A stretch of DNA of 64,000 nt, taken from NCBI GenBank assembly GCA_902631395.1, contig CACOYM010000007.1:55371-119370 (forward strand), in the 5' to 3' direction. A program made the position numbers and the translations under genes. Each line of letters opens with the position of its first letter. Within the stretch, counting starts at the first letter, position 1. The notes under the pieces were generated by a model, which ran no database searches, was not told the DNA's origin, and saw only the letters and a program-made list of their open reading frames with translations. The DNA is from Halieaceae bacterium. GTDB lineage: Bacteria > Pseudomonadota > Gammaproteobacteria > Pseudomonadales > Halieaceae. Below, in pieces: positions 35,501 to 44,110 of the stretch.

Positions 35501-35955
35501 CTGACGGCCTCTTCATAAAGCGGCTGCGCGTTGTCCACCGGTTCTACCAGTCCGCCTGTCCCACTTAGTATTGGCATTTGTCGTGTGAGTTCATGACAGA
35601 AGCTGTCGATAGTCCGGATGTTGAGCGTCGTGTCGTCCAGTCGCCACTGTTTGTGTGCCGCGTGATCAATCACTGCAAGCGCGAGCTCTCTGGTCTGACG
35701 CTCATGTTCCGCGGTCACCGGAATATTTTCACGCGCCTGATCCAGCTTTTCCATTACACGGAGAGTCATTTCACTCGCTGCTTTACGCGTAAATGTGATG
35801 GCCAATACCTGCTCTGGGCGATGCACTCGCGCCAGCAGTGCCAGCAGCCGCTGCGTGAGCAGCTCAGTTTTGCCCGAGCCGGCGGGTGCACTGACACAAA
35901 AGCTCCGCGTCGGATCGATTGCTTCCCGCCGGACGGGGCGGTCTGAGGCCGTCAA
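32542..35955 (-). CDS. UvrD/AddA-like helicase-nuclease
   Basis: 1137-aa SF1A helicase with a C-terminal nuclease domain, similar in layout to AddA/RecB. Walker A is SAPAGSGKTELLTQR near residue 22; later helicase motifs include AITFTRKAASEM, IEHILIDEFQDTSSSQ, FMVGDAMQSIYGFR and MTLHKAKGLEFDYVF. The C-terminal nuclease signature VIDYKTSEP occurs at about 1040. It should resect double-strand DNA breaks with the nuclease encoded just upstream. Start ATG 35955 overlaps that gene by 4 bp. It is distinct from RecBCD, none of which is in this window. Confidence 0.88.
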   Translation of the reverse strand: MTASDRPVRREAIDPTRSFCVSAPAGSGKTELLTQRLLALLARVHRPEQVLAITFTRKAASEMTLRVMEKLDQARENIPVTAEHERQTRELALAVIDHAAHKQWRLDDTTLNIRTIDSFCHELTRQMPILSGTGGLVEPVDNAQPLYEEAVRQFLAQAGEGAVGERIYQLLEHFDNRWSRASELLVALLQRRGDWAGVVSQHNDSEAAEAALSETIINLSSSRLRDALHRLEGHLGALMPAINKARAHLDMTPLSLSDNPESLPDWHAMIGILLTAKSEWRKPTGVNAKLGFPPKSDQKIQVSSILETLDSDSLLLEALTEIRYLPATARGADAWQLVVLISSLLPVLQAHLLLVFQRSGQVDHAHVALAAIQALGTDEMPTALAQRLDYQIEHILIDEFQDTSSSQARLLERLMRGWPENNATGAPPRTLFMVGDAMQSIYGFRYADVTLFLRARQGQFAGLALESVTLTQNFRSRPEVVAWVNDAFADLMGTEDAPHYGRVSHVKAISLLSHEPSAEAGVHIRLLEDSDGHGEAQFIAKQVANIVAQDGDASISILVRAKGHADEVAVALEQAGIAFSGDAIQSLAEQPTTSDLLALCRYLANPADTVAAVSLLRGPWCGVTLPTLAQLLAAHPERPLNLIRALGQLPEVADDEVKRLQQISAVLQWAEMKRDRLALSIWIEQIWLRLGGALSTRSQDLRSVEAFLASLRKAEQLGLGLDLDWLEREIAMTGLELPNTDHAVKIMTLHKAKGLEFDYVFMPRLEKRTRALQRELIRWHWHQDDRGRRLLISANDDDTQSRTLYNYLNWLQKNKDREELKRLLYVGVTRAKVAAYLTASVNSVEKEGRTEGVSGSLLRILMSSAAASSRATAQSSAEPASRADRSARGNERLTSRYRLTLDAQSALQTRARKGTDQTDFVALNSTNTTPVLPGAGNRVERIIGAVAHRVLELAASEKSLVSAKDPTVKLWIDHNLSHCALSPQFAELAKTRVSELVERALTCETGRWILGAKIDAWSELAVSRVEAGEVKNYVIDRAFLDDQEGVRWVIDYKTSEPMVGETLADFEARECERYREQLQNYVELVSEMKWEVDAPIKAALYFPAIQHLSVCKLQKPEVRQVFADKSDATALIRSSPE

Positions 35956-38621
35956 GCTTGATCCTCTTGGGCTGCGGCATGGTTGCTAGCCTTCAACTCG
36001 TTGATGCGGCACAACGATGCCAGATCGCAATAATCGCAGGCGCCGGGCTGAGGGCTAATGGCGGCCTCCCCAGCCATGAACTCCAGAGCCAGTCGCTGTA
36101 ATGATGCCTCCCATTGCACAACCAGTTCAGGCCATGTGGCGGCGATGCTCCGAGTTTGCTGCTCAAGAGATTTTCCGTCACCTCCAGCCAAGCCGAGGTC
36201 CTCGCCTAATGCGACGAACTGAACCGGATCATTTGTCGACAGCTCAGCAAATGCAATGCCCTGTATCTTGGAATCGAGCAAGCTATATAGCGGCAGTTGC
36301 GGTTCTTGTGGACGTCCCCCAAGCCAGCGAGTCTTCGAAGGTGCCCGGGTTTTGTAGTCGATGACCGCTCTGCGCCCATCCTCAAATTCGTCGATTCGAT
36401 CGGGGCGCAGGGTGAGCGACAGGCCCTCCAACTTAAGCGTTTGGTTTTCCTCCATCTCAACGATGCGAAACGGCGCACTCCGCTCACGCTCATGCTGTAA
36501 CCACTGTCGCAGCAAATCAACGCACAGGCGCTGCTCTAGTTGCCAACAAGCTGAGCCCACCCGCTCTCGCAGGCTGTAACCTCGGGCCTCGCAGACGCTC
36601 TCGGTCTGCTGCATAGCATCGGATACTGCTCCCTCAATCAGGTCCTTCTCCGCTTTTGGTGATAGTGCTGCCAATGCATGACTTGACTTGATCTGGCGCC
36701 ACAGTCTGAACAAAGCCTCATGGAGAAAAGCCCCTCTCTCGGACGCCGAGACCCCAATCAGTGTCGGTTGGATTGAGGGAAGATTTAGCCGGTGTCTAGC
36801 AAAGGCGCGAAAGGGGCAGGCCGCCTGATCACGGATGAGCGAGGTGCCGCCGGCTGTCTCAGGCGCATGAAGCGGCAGTAATGCGTCGTCCGGAGCAGGC
36901 TCTAATTGCAATGGCTCGTCCCACCGCGCTGGCGGAAACCAAGAGGTCTTGGCGTCGCTAATCTTGCCTGACAATAAAACACTAGCATGCTGAGGCAGTC
37001 CTTTCGCAATGCTATGGAAGCTGGCAAATACCTCTTGACTACCCGCAAACCAAACTTGAAGCAGCGTGCTGGCTTCCTCAGTCAGTGCCGCTTCATCGAT
37101 ATCCACTATGCCCAGCGATTTCTGAATGGCCGCTGGCAAAAATGGTTCAACGCGAGGCCGCACTGGCATTACGTCCCGTTGCGCACCACAGATCCACAGG
37201 GCATCAAATTGACCTCCGATGGCCTCCAGCGGGCCCAATACTTGGATGCTGTCGTAGGGGGTTTTGGGCTGGAAGACGGTAGTGGTCAGACAGTCCCGCC
37301 AGAGACCGAGGGCAGATTCATAGGATTGATGAGGTAGCACCGCTGACAAGGAGGCAAGGGCATCGAGGCTCGCATCAAGACGCTGCACCTGCTGATACTC
37401 AATCGAATCCAGCCGCAGCCTGCCAGGCCACTCCCAAAGTGCTAGACGCTCGCGAATCGCTTCTGTCCAACTATCGAGATTCTTAACACCCTTCTGCATA
37501 CGACCGGATCTGATCGAGCGCAGAATGCGGGTCACCTCGGAGGATGAGTCCTGTTGCGCTGCGATGTGTAGCGTACTCTCAAGTGAAATCTCATGACTTC
37601 CCGACATGAACTGCGCCCGAATCAACCTGAGCATCATCTCGGGGTCATTTTTAAATGCCAGATATGGCGAGCGAGTCAGACTCAACCACTGGGAGCGACC
37701 AAGCGGGTGCAACTCCCATTCCAGCGCGGTCAGCGCATCCCGAAACAGAGGCGTACTGGCCAGCGACATACCGGTCGCGAAGTTGACTGGCAGATCGTTG
37801 TAACGGGCGTCCAGGCAATCGAATTCCTGCCTCAGAAAGTACTCAAGACGATTGCGATCGTTGGCCATGTCCAGCAGCACAATCCCGACGCGCTTCTCCG
37901 AGTCAGCGCTGCTCGAGTGCGCCCACTGTGCGGCAGCGAACAGTTCGTCATCCCGGGTAATAAAAGACTGCACAGGGATATCGGCATGATCGCGCCGGTC
38001 CGGTTCGATACGCGTCACATTAGCCAAATAGTCGAGAGCTTTTCGGGTCAGCGGCGGCAGATCAGGTACGGTAAAAAGCCCCACTCTCGGCCGCTCTGTC
38101 ACCGTCAGCGTGAGCAACTGCTGATAAGCCCCACAGCGCGATAACGCCCTCAACTCACTGAGCCGCGCGGTGTATCGGCGTGCCCACTCTGAAAACACCC
38201 GGCAGTCATCGTCGAACTGAAAGGCTGACCAGAGGTCTCTCAAGCCGGCGCCGCCATACATCATCAGCTTGCTCCAAGCGGCCTGAGCACGCTGGGCGGC
38301 GGCTCGAGGGTGGGTGAGCGAGAAGCCGATACGCTGCTCCAGATCGCTCCGTATGAGCTGCTGCCAGACGGCCAAATCCTGCTGTGGCGTCAGCAGTCGT
38401 GCGGGAGGCAGCCGACCGGCCTCTACGGCGCGCAACCATGCCTGCTCCAACCAGCTATCAACCGTTGTCACTCTCGGTGTAGCGATGACCGGGCTGTCGC
38501 TTTCACAATGCCTGACCCAACTCTCTGTGATCTCGCGCGCGAGCCGTTTGCCCGGCGTCACGATGTACACTCCCGACTCCAGTAAGGGTAAGAAGAGCGG
38601 TAAATCAACAGTGGTGCGCAT
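35952..38621 (-). CDS. AddB-like PD-(D/E)XK nuclease (TIGR03623 type)
   Basis: 889-aa protein of the AddB-related family often named 'probable DNA repair protein'. The N-terminal part has a helicase-like fold without a good Walker A (VTPGKRLAREITESW). The C-terminal nuclease core reads AVIDYKTRAPSKTRW then EPQLPLYSL, and four cysteines that could hold an Fe-S cluster are present: one in QAACPFRAFARHRL, three in CDYCDLASLC. ATG 38621 (MRTTVDLPLFLPL) is used; the frame is open 51 codons further upstream without similarity. Coupled to the helicase gene by a 4-bp overlap; together they look like an AddAB-type end-resection machine. Confidence 0.85.
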   Translation of the reverse strand: MRTTVDLPLFLPLLESGVYIVTPGKRLAREITESWVRHCESDSPVIATPRVTTVDSWLEQAWLRAVEAGRLPPARLLTPQQDLAVWQQLIRSDLEQRIGFSLTHPRAAAQRAQAAWSKLMMYGGAGLRDLWSAFQFDDDCRVFSEWARRYTARLSELRALSRCGAYQQLLTLTVTERPRVGLFTVPDLPPLTRKALDYLANVTRIEPDRRDHADIPVQSFITRDDELFAAAQWAHSSSADSEKRVGIVLLDMANDRNRLEYFLRQEFDCLDARYNDLPVNFATGMSLASTPLFRDALTALEWELHPLGRSQWLSLTRSPYLAFKNDPEMMLRLIRAQFMSGSHEISLESTLHIAAQQDSSSEVTRILRSIRSGRMQKGVKNLDSWTEAIRERLALWEWPGRLRLDSIEYQQVQRLDASLDALASLSAVLPHQSYESALGLWRDCLTTTVFQPKTPYDSIQVLGPLEAIGGQFDALWICGAQRDVMPVRPRVEPFLPAAIQKSLGIVDIDEAALTEEASTLLQVWFAGSQEVFASFHSIAKGLPQHASVLLSGKISDAKTSWFPPARWDEPLQLEPAPDDALLPLHAPETAGGTSLIRDQAACPFRAFARHRLNLPSIQPTLIGVSASERGAFLHEALFRLWRQIKSSHALAALSPKAEKDLIEGAVSDAMQQTESVCEARGYSLRERVGSACWQLEQRLCVDLLRQWLQHERERSAPFRIVEMEENQTLKLEGLSLTLRPDRIDEFEDGRRAVIDYKTRAPSKTRWLGGRPQEPQLPLYSLLDSKIQGIAFAELSTNDPVQFVALGEDLGLAGGDGKSLEQQTRSIAATWPELVVQWEASLQRLALEFMAGEAAISPQPGACDYCDLASLCRINELKASNHAAAQEDQA

Positions 38622-38863
38622 GGCGCAGAGTATCCCATGAGCGTTGGAGAATCGGTAACCCGGCGACAAGTGGCCCTGTCGATTGATGCGACAGATCGAT
38701 GTGTCCCAATGCTGTGGCTGAATTTTACTCACTGAATCGTTACACTCCGGCCCCCTGAAGATGCCTGGCTTCAATCACGACGTTATTAAGCCCAGGACGA
38801 ACTGACGAGACTTCAGCCTTAAAAAAAGAGGACCGGATATTAACCAACCTTCAGATACATAAC

Positions 38864-39533
38864 GTGAACGCAGTGGATCAGCGGGATACTATCGGGATCT
38901 CAGGCGCGATTTATGATCATGATCTCATCAGCTGTTCTGCCATCGGCGCCAGAACCACCTATTCACAAATACACCGTGAAGTGGCCAGTGGGCTATCTTC
39001 TCCCGTGGGATTCAAAAATGTTACTAACGGCGGCTTGGCAGCAGCGGTCAACGCATTACTTTCAGTTGCCTATCCGCATCGTTTTTTGGGCATCAACTCA
39101 GACGGTGAGGTTGCGATTTTCGAAACCAGCGGCAATGACTGCGCCCACACTGTGCTCAGAGAGGATCGTCGAGGCCCCAATTACCATACCGAGCACAGTG
39201 CTAAATGCGCACCAGCTTCAGGCCGCAAGTCTCCCCGCCAACATCATGGCTAGCAGTTACGCAAATTCCGAAAAGGCTCCGGTACCGCAGCCAGCAGTGG
39301 CGCGCAATGTGAGTGAGCAGATTGTCGATAGCAACCAATCTATTATCGGACTCATGGTGGAAGGCCACCTCAAGGCGGGAAATCAAGCGATCCAAACGGA
39401 TCTTTCGGCGTTACGTTGTGGCGTGTCGGTGACAGGTGAATGTATCGAGTGGGCGACCAATAAGTCGCTCATCCTCGAGCTCTTTGAAGTCGTCACCTTA
39501 GCATTGAAAGCGCCGGCGGCTAGGTATCAGTAA
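38864..39533 (+). pseudogene. DAHP synthase (aroF/G/H-type) truncated pseudogene
   Basis: Two overlapping frames together give the C-terminal half of a 3-deoxy-7-phosphoheptulonate synthase, the first shikimate enzyme. Frame one, from about 38920, reads SAIGARTTYSQIHREVASGL, SPVGFKNVTNGGL and HRFLGINSDGEVAIFETSGN. A frameshift near 39185-39205 passes to the second frame with LPANIMASSYANSEKAP, QSIIGLMVEGHLKAGNQ and GVSVTGECIEW. The N-terminal half (over 150 residues) is missing, and conserved positions have changed (for example NGTDG-type to NVTNG). A functional copy is presumably elsewhere. The end overlaps the convergent nfuA stop. Confidence 0.85.
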
Positions 39534-40102
39534 TAGGCTTGACTGCGATCGGTGTGGTCAGTGCTATCCCGGACGCCTGCAAGCTGCGGGATTTGCTCAA
39601 GCAGGGTCTTTTCAACTCCTCCTTTCAAGGTCATATCTACCGCGCTGCAGCCTTGGCAACCTCCGCCAAATTGCAACACCGCAAACTTGTCTTCGGTTAC
39701 TTCGATTAAAGACACCTCTCCGCCATGTGAAGCCAATGAGGGATTAACGTCGTTATACAAGACGTAGTTAATACGATCTTCAATTGGGCTATCATCTGAC
39801 ACCCGAGGCATCTTTGCATTGGGTGCCTTAATCGTGAGCTGCCCCCCCATTCGGTCAGCTGAGTAATCGACAAGTGCATCTTCCAAGAATGGGATACTCC
39901 TGCCCTGAAACCAAGCTGTGAATTGGTCAAAGGCCTGCTCGAAATCACCCTCTTCGATATCGCCGTCTCGGCAATAAGCAATGCATGTCTCGGCGCGAGG
40001 GGTACCGGGGTCATTTATAAACACCCGAACGCCTAGTGCATCCTCTTGCTTTGAGAGGAGCTCTGCCAGGTATTCCTGGGCGGATTCAGTGATCGTAATC
40101 AT
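39527..40102 (-). CDS. nfuA: Fe-S biogenesis protein NfuA
   Basis: 191-aa Fe-S carrier protein. The N-terminal half is a degenerate A-type domain ([19 protein letters not shown], lacking the Cys ligands). The C-terminal Nfu domain carries the cluster-binding C-x2-C in [19 protein letters not shown]. It hands clusters to apo-enzymes under stress or low iron. Length matches E. coli NfuA. ATG at 40102. It converges on the DAHP synthase pseudogene and is divergent from the dehydratase gene across about 440 bp. Confidence 0.95.
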   Translation of the reverse strand: MITITESAQEYLAELLSKQEDALGVRVFINDPGTPRAETCIAYCRDGDIEEGDFEQAFDQFTAWFQGRSIPFLEDALVDYSADRMGGQLTIKAPNAKMPRVSDDSPIEDRINYVLYNDVNPSLASHGGEVSLIEVTEDKFAVLQFGGGCQGCSAVDMTLKGGVEKTLLEQIPQLAGVRDSTDHTDRSQAYY

Positions 40103-40543
40103 GGTGCCGTCTTAGCCTGATGAGCAACCAATACTAATTGATGATACTCTGATCTGGTTTGGGTGCCAATCAATCAAGTTCTCCGAAAAAATTCGATTGA
40201 TTTAGCTGATAGAGACATTTCTTCGGGCGAGACAACACCAAGACAATCGAATAATGACTTGTTTCTAATGTAAGTTCATACATCTTGGCGATAGACTGCG
40301 ACGAGCGTCCAAGTAACTCCTGAGAATGACTGTGCTTAAAGATTCGAGTGGACCCCTTGCCGGGTGGGTGGTGCTGCGACGACTACCCACTCTGTCATCG
40401 AGACAAATACTGTGCTCTGCACTCGCAGCAGGTCTAGGCGTAAAGGGTACCAGTAATCCAGACCCGGACTTTGCCGCGCACTCTCCTCGCTGCCGAATCA
40501 CAATGGTTCTGACCCTAATCGCGCTATTCATCGCCTCAATGAT
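40103..40543. other. Gene-free stretch between nfuA and dehydratase gene
   Basis: About 440 bp between divergent genes. Short open frames exist on both strands (for example 40326-40571 plus), but they show no recognisable family and overlap one another. AT-rich sequence at 40120-40270 is where the two promoters most likely lie. I see no riboswitch, tRNA or clear repeat. Confidence 0.5.
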
Positions 40544-41572
40544 GTGCCTTATGAGATTCATAACAGAGTGACTAAGACCCCAGATCTTTTAGCGCTGGCG
40601 GGCGACATACGAGCCGCCCAGCAGAACATCTCACGATTTGCCTCACCAATACCGCTGCTCCGCACGCCTGCACTTAATGAACTGCTGGGCGCAGAGATTT
40701 ATCTCAAAGCGGAGTGCCTACAACCCACAGGGTCTTTTAAGGTCAGGGGCGCGCTAAATACGATGGCGATGTTGCGGAAAAGTGATGTGGCAGAGGTCAT
40801 CGCATTCTCCTCAGGCAACCACGGAATTGGTGTGGCGTATGCTGGTCAATGTCTGGGCATGCGCTCCACTATTATCGTCCCGCACGACGCGCCCACTGCC
40901 AAGATCGCATTCATTCACGCACTCGGCGGCGTTATCGTCACATATGACCGCCAAAGGGAAGACCGCGAGATGCTCGCTGCTGCGCTTCAGGAGCGATACG
41001 GAGCACCTATAGTAAAGCCCTACGATGACTGGCACACCATCGCAGGTCAGGGAACCTCCGGTCTTGAAGTTATGCAACAAACGGGAACCGAATTCGATAG
41101 TGTTATCGTGTGCACAGGCGGTGGCGGCCTGATGGCGGGTGTGGGAACGATACTAAAAGACCTAATCCCGCCTGTACGATTGTTCACTGCCGAACCCGAG
41201 GGCTGGGATGATCACCGCACGTCCCTTGCAGAAGGGGTGAGAACCGCTGCCACGGGTGTTGGGTCCGATTTCTGCGACAGTCTTCTGGCACCGACACCTG
41301 GAGAGTTGACGTTCGCGATTAACCTAGCCAACAAAGTGGAGGGGCTTTCTGCGACTGATACCGCAGTCAAAAAGGCGATGCAATGGGCTTGGAAGCAACT
41401 TGGGCTTCGCCTGGAACCCAGCGGCGCGATCGGCTTGGCTGCACTATGGGAGCACAGGACCCGGTTTGAGGGCCAGCAGGTTCTGGTCACATTAACTGGC
41501 GGTAACGTCGACGAGGACCTCTTCGCTGCTGCAATAAGCTCAGCTGGGAAAACCACTCAACCAAATGACTAG
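40544..41572 (+). CDS. PLP-dependent threonine/serine dehydratase
   Basis: 342-aa fold-type II PLP enzyme that should deaminate threonine (to 2-oxobutanoate) or serine. The PLP-binding Lys lies in PTGSFKVRGALNTM; the substrate loop is SSGNHGIGVAYAG; the phosphate-binding Gly-rich loop is CTGGGGLMAGVGT. There is no C-terminal ACT-type regulatory domain, so it is like catabolic TdcB or serine racemase-like enzymes rather than biosynthetic IlvA. Start uncertain: GTG 40544 gives MPYEIHNRVTKTPD, and GTG 40565 is an alternative; neither has a strong Shine-Dalgarno. Its 3' end overlaps a small convergent ORF. Confidence 0.87.
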   Translation: MPYEIHNRVTKTPDLLALAGDIRAAQQNISRFASPIPLLRTPALNELLGAEIYLKAECLQPTGSFKVRGALNTMAMLRKSDVAEVIAFSSGNHGIGVAYAGQCLGMRSTIIVPHDAPTAKIAFIHALGGVIVTYDRQREDREMLAAALQERYGAPIVKPYDDWHTIAGQGTSGLEVMQQTGTEFDSVIVCTGGGGLMAGVGTILKDLIPPVRLFTAEPEGWDDHRTSLAEGVRTAATGVGSDFCDSLLAPTPGELTFAINLANKVEGLSATDTAVKKAMQWAWKQLGLRLEPSGAIGLAALWEHRTRFEGQQVLVTLTGGNVDEDLFAAAISSAGKTTQPND

Positions 41573-41650
41573 TGTCACGAGCACGACACTTATAATTGCC
41601 GTGGCGGCAACTGCATCTGCCACACCGTCTTCCATATCACTTTTTGCCAC
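41540..41650 (-). CDS. Small single-pass membrane protein (36 aa)
   Basis: A 36-aa ORF from GTG 41650, beginning MAKSDMEDGVADAVAA and continuing TAIISVVLVTLVIWLSGFPS. AGGAG sits 8 nt before the start. An acidic N-terminus, one clear membrane segment (about residues 13-32) and a good ribosome site make this a credible small protein, part of a longer open frame that reaches 41878 without further sense. It overlaps the 3' end of the dehydratase gene by 33 bp on the other strand. Function unknown. Confidence 0.5.
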   Translation of the reverse strand: MAKSDMEDGVADAVAATAIISVVLVTLVIWLSGFPS

Positions 41651-41958
41651 GCTTGTCTCTCCTGCGACGCCATGTGATGTGGGTAACGCTCGAGCGTTCC
41701 CAACGCTAAAGCCCCCCCACTTTACGTGAAGCGTCAGTATAAACGAATCGGACAGGCTACAGAAACTATGACTTAGCGATTTTAATCGCAACCGGCGCCA
41801 TAACGCACTTCCGGCTCCATCTATGATTCGGATCGAAAGCCACCGACTCCAGACGTTACTCGCTACTACCTGTGCCAAAATATGCCTTTGCAGAGAGCGG
41901 TATCGCCCGTATCAAATGGTAATGCTAGACGGTACCTGAGTTCTGCATGGGGAATTTT
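41651..41958. other. Intergenic region upstream of antiporter
   Basis: About 300 bp between the small minus-strand ORF and the plus-strand antiporter. It should hold both promoters. No clear gene, repeat or terminator is seen. Confidence 0.4.
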
Positions 41959-43131
41959 ATGGAAACAGGTATCACCTTTACTTTCGCCGCCATTTTTCTT
42001 GGCGCCGCTGTGCTGGCCTCAGTCGCCCTGTATGCGCGCCAGCCTATTATCATTGTTTATATAGCCCTCGGTGTGGCTCTGGGGCCGTTCGGTCTGGCTG
42101 TAGTATCCGATACCAATTTGGTATCCGATGCTGGACATGTCGGGATCATTTTCTTGCTGTTCCTGTTGGGCTTAGACATGAAGCCCTCGGCACTGTGGAA
42201 CAGTTTGAGGCAGTCAACAGTTGTCGCGCTGGTCTCAGCGACTGCATTTACCGCCGTGGGTTACAGCGCAGCGAGATTGTTTGGCTTTGGCGGACTGGAT
42301 TCAGCGATCATTGGCGCCGCGCTGATATTTTCGTCGACCATTATTGGCATCAAGCTCCTCCCCACGACGGTACTTCATCACAGGCATCTCGGTGAACTAA
42401 TGGTCGCGTTACTGCTGTTTCAGGACCTGCTGGCGATAATTGTGTTAGTGGTCATGGAGACTCTCGGGGGGCAGACGCAGTCCCTGCCGTGGAGAGACAT
42501 TTCTCGCCCTATGCTCGCGTTGCCGCTGCTAGCTTTGATGAGCTGGGGCAGTGTTCGTCTCGTTCTGCTAGCACTTATCAAGCGCTTCGACCGCTACCAC
42601 GAGTATATTTTCTTGCTATCTATTGGCTGGTGTTTGGGACTGGCAGAGCTCGCCGTTTGGCTGGGTCTGTCGGCCGAGATTGGCGCCTTTATTGCAGGGG
42701 TCAGCATCGCCAGCAACCCCATCGCACAATACATCTCTATCAGCCTGAAACCTTTGCGCGACTTCTTTTTAGTCCTGTTCTTTTTTTCGGTCGGTAGCGG
42801 ACTCGATTTCGCTGCTCTCCCGCAAGTGGTGCTGCCTGCCACCGCTATCGCGGGTATCTTGTTGTTACTCAAACCCGCGACATATCACGTATTAATGAGA
42901 GGTGTCTTCGATGAGCCAAAACTTGGTTGGAATCTCGGCCTGCGGCTTGGACAATGCAGCGAATTTGCTCTGCTCATCGCCTTCCTTGGTTTGTCAAACG
43001 AGCTTCTGACCGTGGCGGCAGCTACACTGATTCAAGTTACCACAGTGATTACCCTGCTGGTCTCGTCATACTGGGTTGTATTAACACTGCCGACGCCGAT
43101 AGCCATTCGCGAAGAGTTGAGGAGAGACTGA
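41959..43131 (+). CDS. CPA2-family cation:proton antiporter
   Basis: 390-aa KefB/NhaA-like membrane antiporter with about 12 membrane segments and no C-terminal TrkA-N nucleotide-binding domain, so shorter than KefB/KefC. Family patterns: QPIIIVYIALGVALGPFGL, HVGIIFLLFLLGLDM, SSTIIGIKLLPTT, LLLFQDLLAIIVL and LAVWLGLSAEIGAFIAGVSI. ATG 41959 (METGITFTFAAIF) has GGGGAA just upstream; an ATG four codons earlier is possible. Ion (K+ or Na+) cannot be told. It ends 50 bp before the convergent etfA. Confidence 0.87.
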   Translation: METGITFTFAAIFLGAAVLASVALYARQPIIIVYIALGVALGPFGLAVVSDTNLVSDAGHVGIIFLLFLLGLDMKPSALWNSLRQSTVVALVSATAFTAVGYSAARLFGFGGLDSAIIGAALIFSSTIIGIKLLPTTVLHHRHLGELMVALLLFQDLLAIIVLVVMETLGGQTQSLPWRDISRPMLALPLLALMSWGSVRLVLLALIKRFDRYHEYIFLLSIGWCLGLAELAVWLGLSAEIGAFIAGVSIASNPIAQYISISLKPLRDFFLVLFFFSVGSGLDFAALPQVVLPATAIAGILLLLKPATYHVLMRGVFDEPKLGWNLGLRLGQCSEFALLIAFLGLSNELLTVAAATLIQVTTVITLLVSSYWVVLTLPTPIAIREELRRD

Positions 43132-43180
43132 GGTAGTGCGAGAAAGCCTGGTGCCGGATCAGCGACAACAGGCTGCAGCG

Positions 43181-44110
43181 CTAGATTGCGGCTTCCAGCT
43201 CCGGAAGCGCCTCAAACAAATCGGCTACGAGCCCGTAATCAGCCACTTGAAAAATGGGCGCGTCCTCGTCTTTGTTGATGGCGACGATGACCTTGCTGTC
43301 CTTCATTCCTGCGAGGTGCTGTATCGCTCCTGAGATGCCGACGGCGATATATAGATCTGGCGCGACAATCTTGCCGGTCTGTCCTACCTGATAATCATTC
43401 GGCACAAACCCCGCATCAACGGCCGCCCGCGAAGCACCAATAGCTGCATTTAGCTTGTCTGCAATACCCTCCAAAAGGGTGAAGTTATCGCCGTTTTGCA
43501 TCCCACGGCCACCAGAGATCACCACCGAGGCTGATGTCAGCTCGGGCCGATCAGATTCCGCAACCTCTTCGCGGATGAACTGCGACACACCAGCGTCGTG
43601 TACCGCAGCACAGGCCTCAATGGCCGCAGTGCCGCCGGATGCAGGCACGGCATCAAATGCTGTAGTCCGAACTGTGATCACTTTTTTCGGATCGGCTGAC
43701 TGCACGGTCGCGATAACATTTCCCGCATATATCGGGCGCTTGAATGTGTCAGCACTCTCCACCGATAGAATGTCAGAAATTTGACCGACATCCAGCAATG
43801 CGGCGACTCTAGGCATGATGTTCTTACCGTTCGCCGTAGAGGGCGCCAATAGGTTGTCATAATCAGCACCTAATTCAGCCACGAGTAGGCTGACATTTTC
43901 GGCGAGCGAATGCTCATAGGCTGGGTTGTCGGCACAGATCACCTTGGCTATGCCTGGCACTTGTGCCGCTGCTTCAGCGGCTGCTCCGCAGTTGCCACCC
44001 GCCACCAAAATATCAACTTCACCGCCCAGCGCAGTGGCGGCCGCCACAGCATTTAAAGTCGCTATCTTCAGCGATGCATTATCGTGTTCCGCAATGACTA
44101 ACGTTTTCAT
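43181..44110 (-). CDS. etfA: Electron transfer flavoprotein alpha subunit
   Basis: 309-aa ETF alpha, which binds FAD in its C-terminal domain. The FAD region reads [20 protein letters not shown], then [23 protein letters not shown] and the ending [24 protein letters not shown]. With ETF beta it takes electrons from acyl-CoA and other dehydrogenases and gives them to ETF-QO. ATG 44110 overlaps the etfB stop (ATGA). Last gene of etfBA, facing away from the ETF-QO gene. Confidence 0.96.
   Translation of the reverse strand: MKTLVIAEHDNASLKIATLNAVAAATALGGEVDILVAGGNCGAAAEAAAQVPGIAKVICADNPAYEHSLAENVSLLVAELGADYDNLLAPSTANGKNIMPRVAALLDVGQISDILSVESADTFKRPIYAGNVIATVQSADPKKVITVRTTAFDAVPASGGTAAIEACAAVHDAGVSQFIREEVAESDRPELTSASVVISGGRGMQNGDNFTLLEGIADKLNAAIGASRAAVDAGFVPNDYQVGQTGKIVAPDLYIAVGISGAIQHLAGMKDSKVIVAINKDEDAPIFQVADYGLVADLFEALPELEAAI

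Noticed and set aside
37593..38144. 183-codon plus-strand open frame in the AddB-like gene
   Set aside because: Antisense to conserved coding sequence, no recognisable domain.
40326..40571. 81-codon ORF before the dehydratase gene
   Set aside because: A hydrophobic C-terminus looks tempting, but it overlaps the dehydratase start in another frame and shows no conserved pattern.
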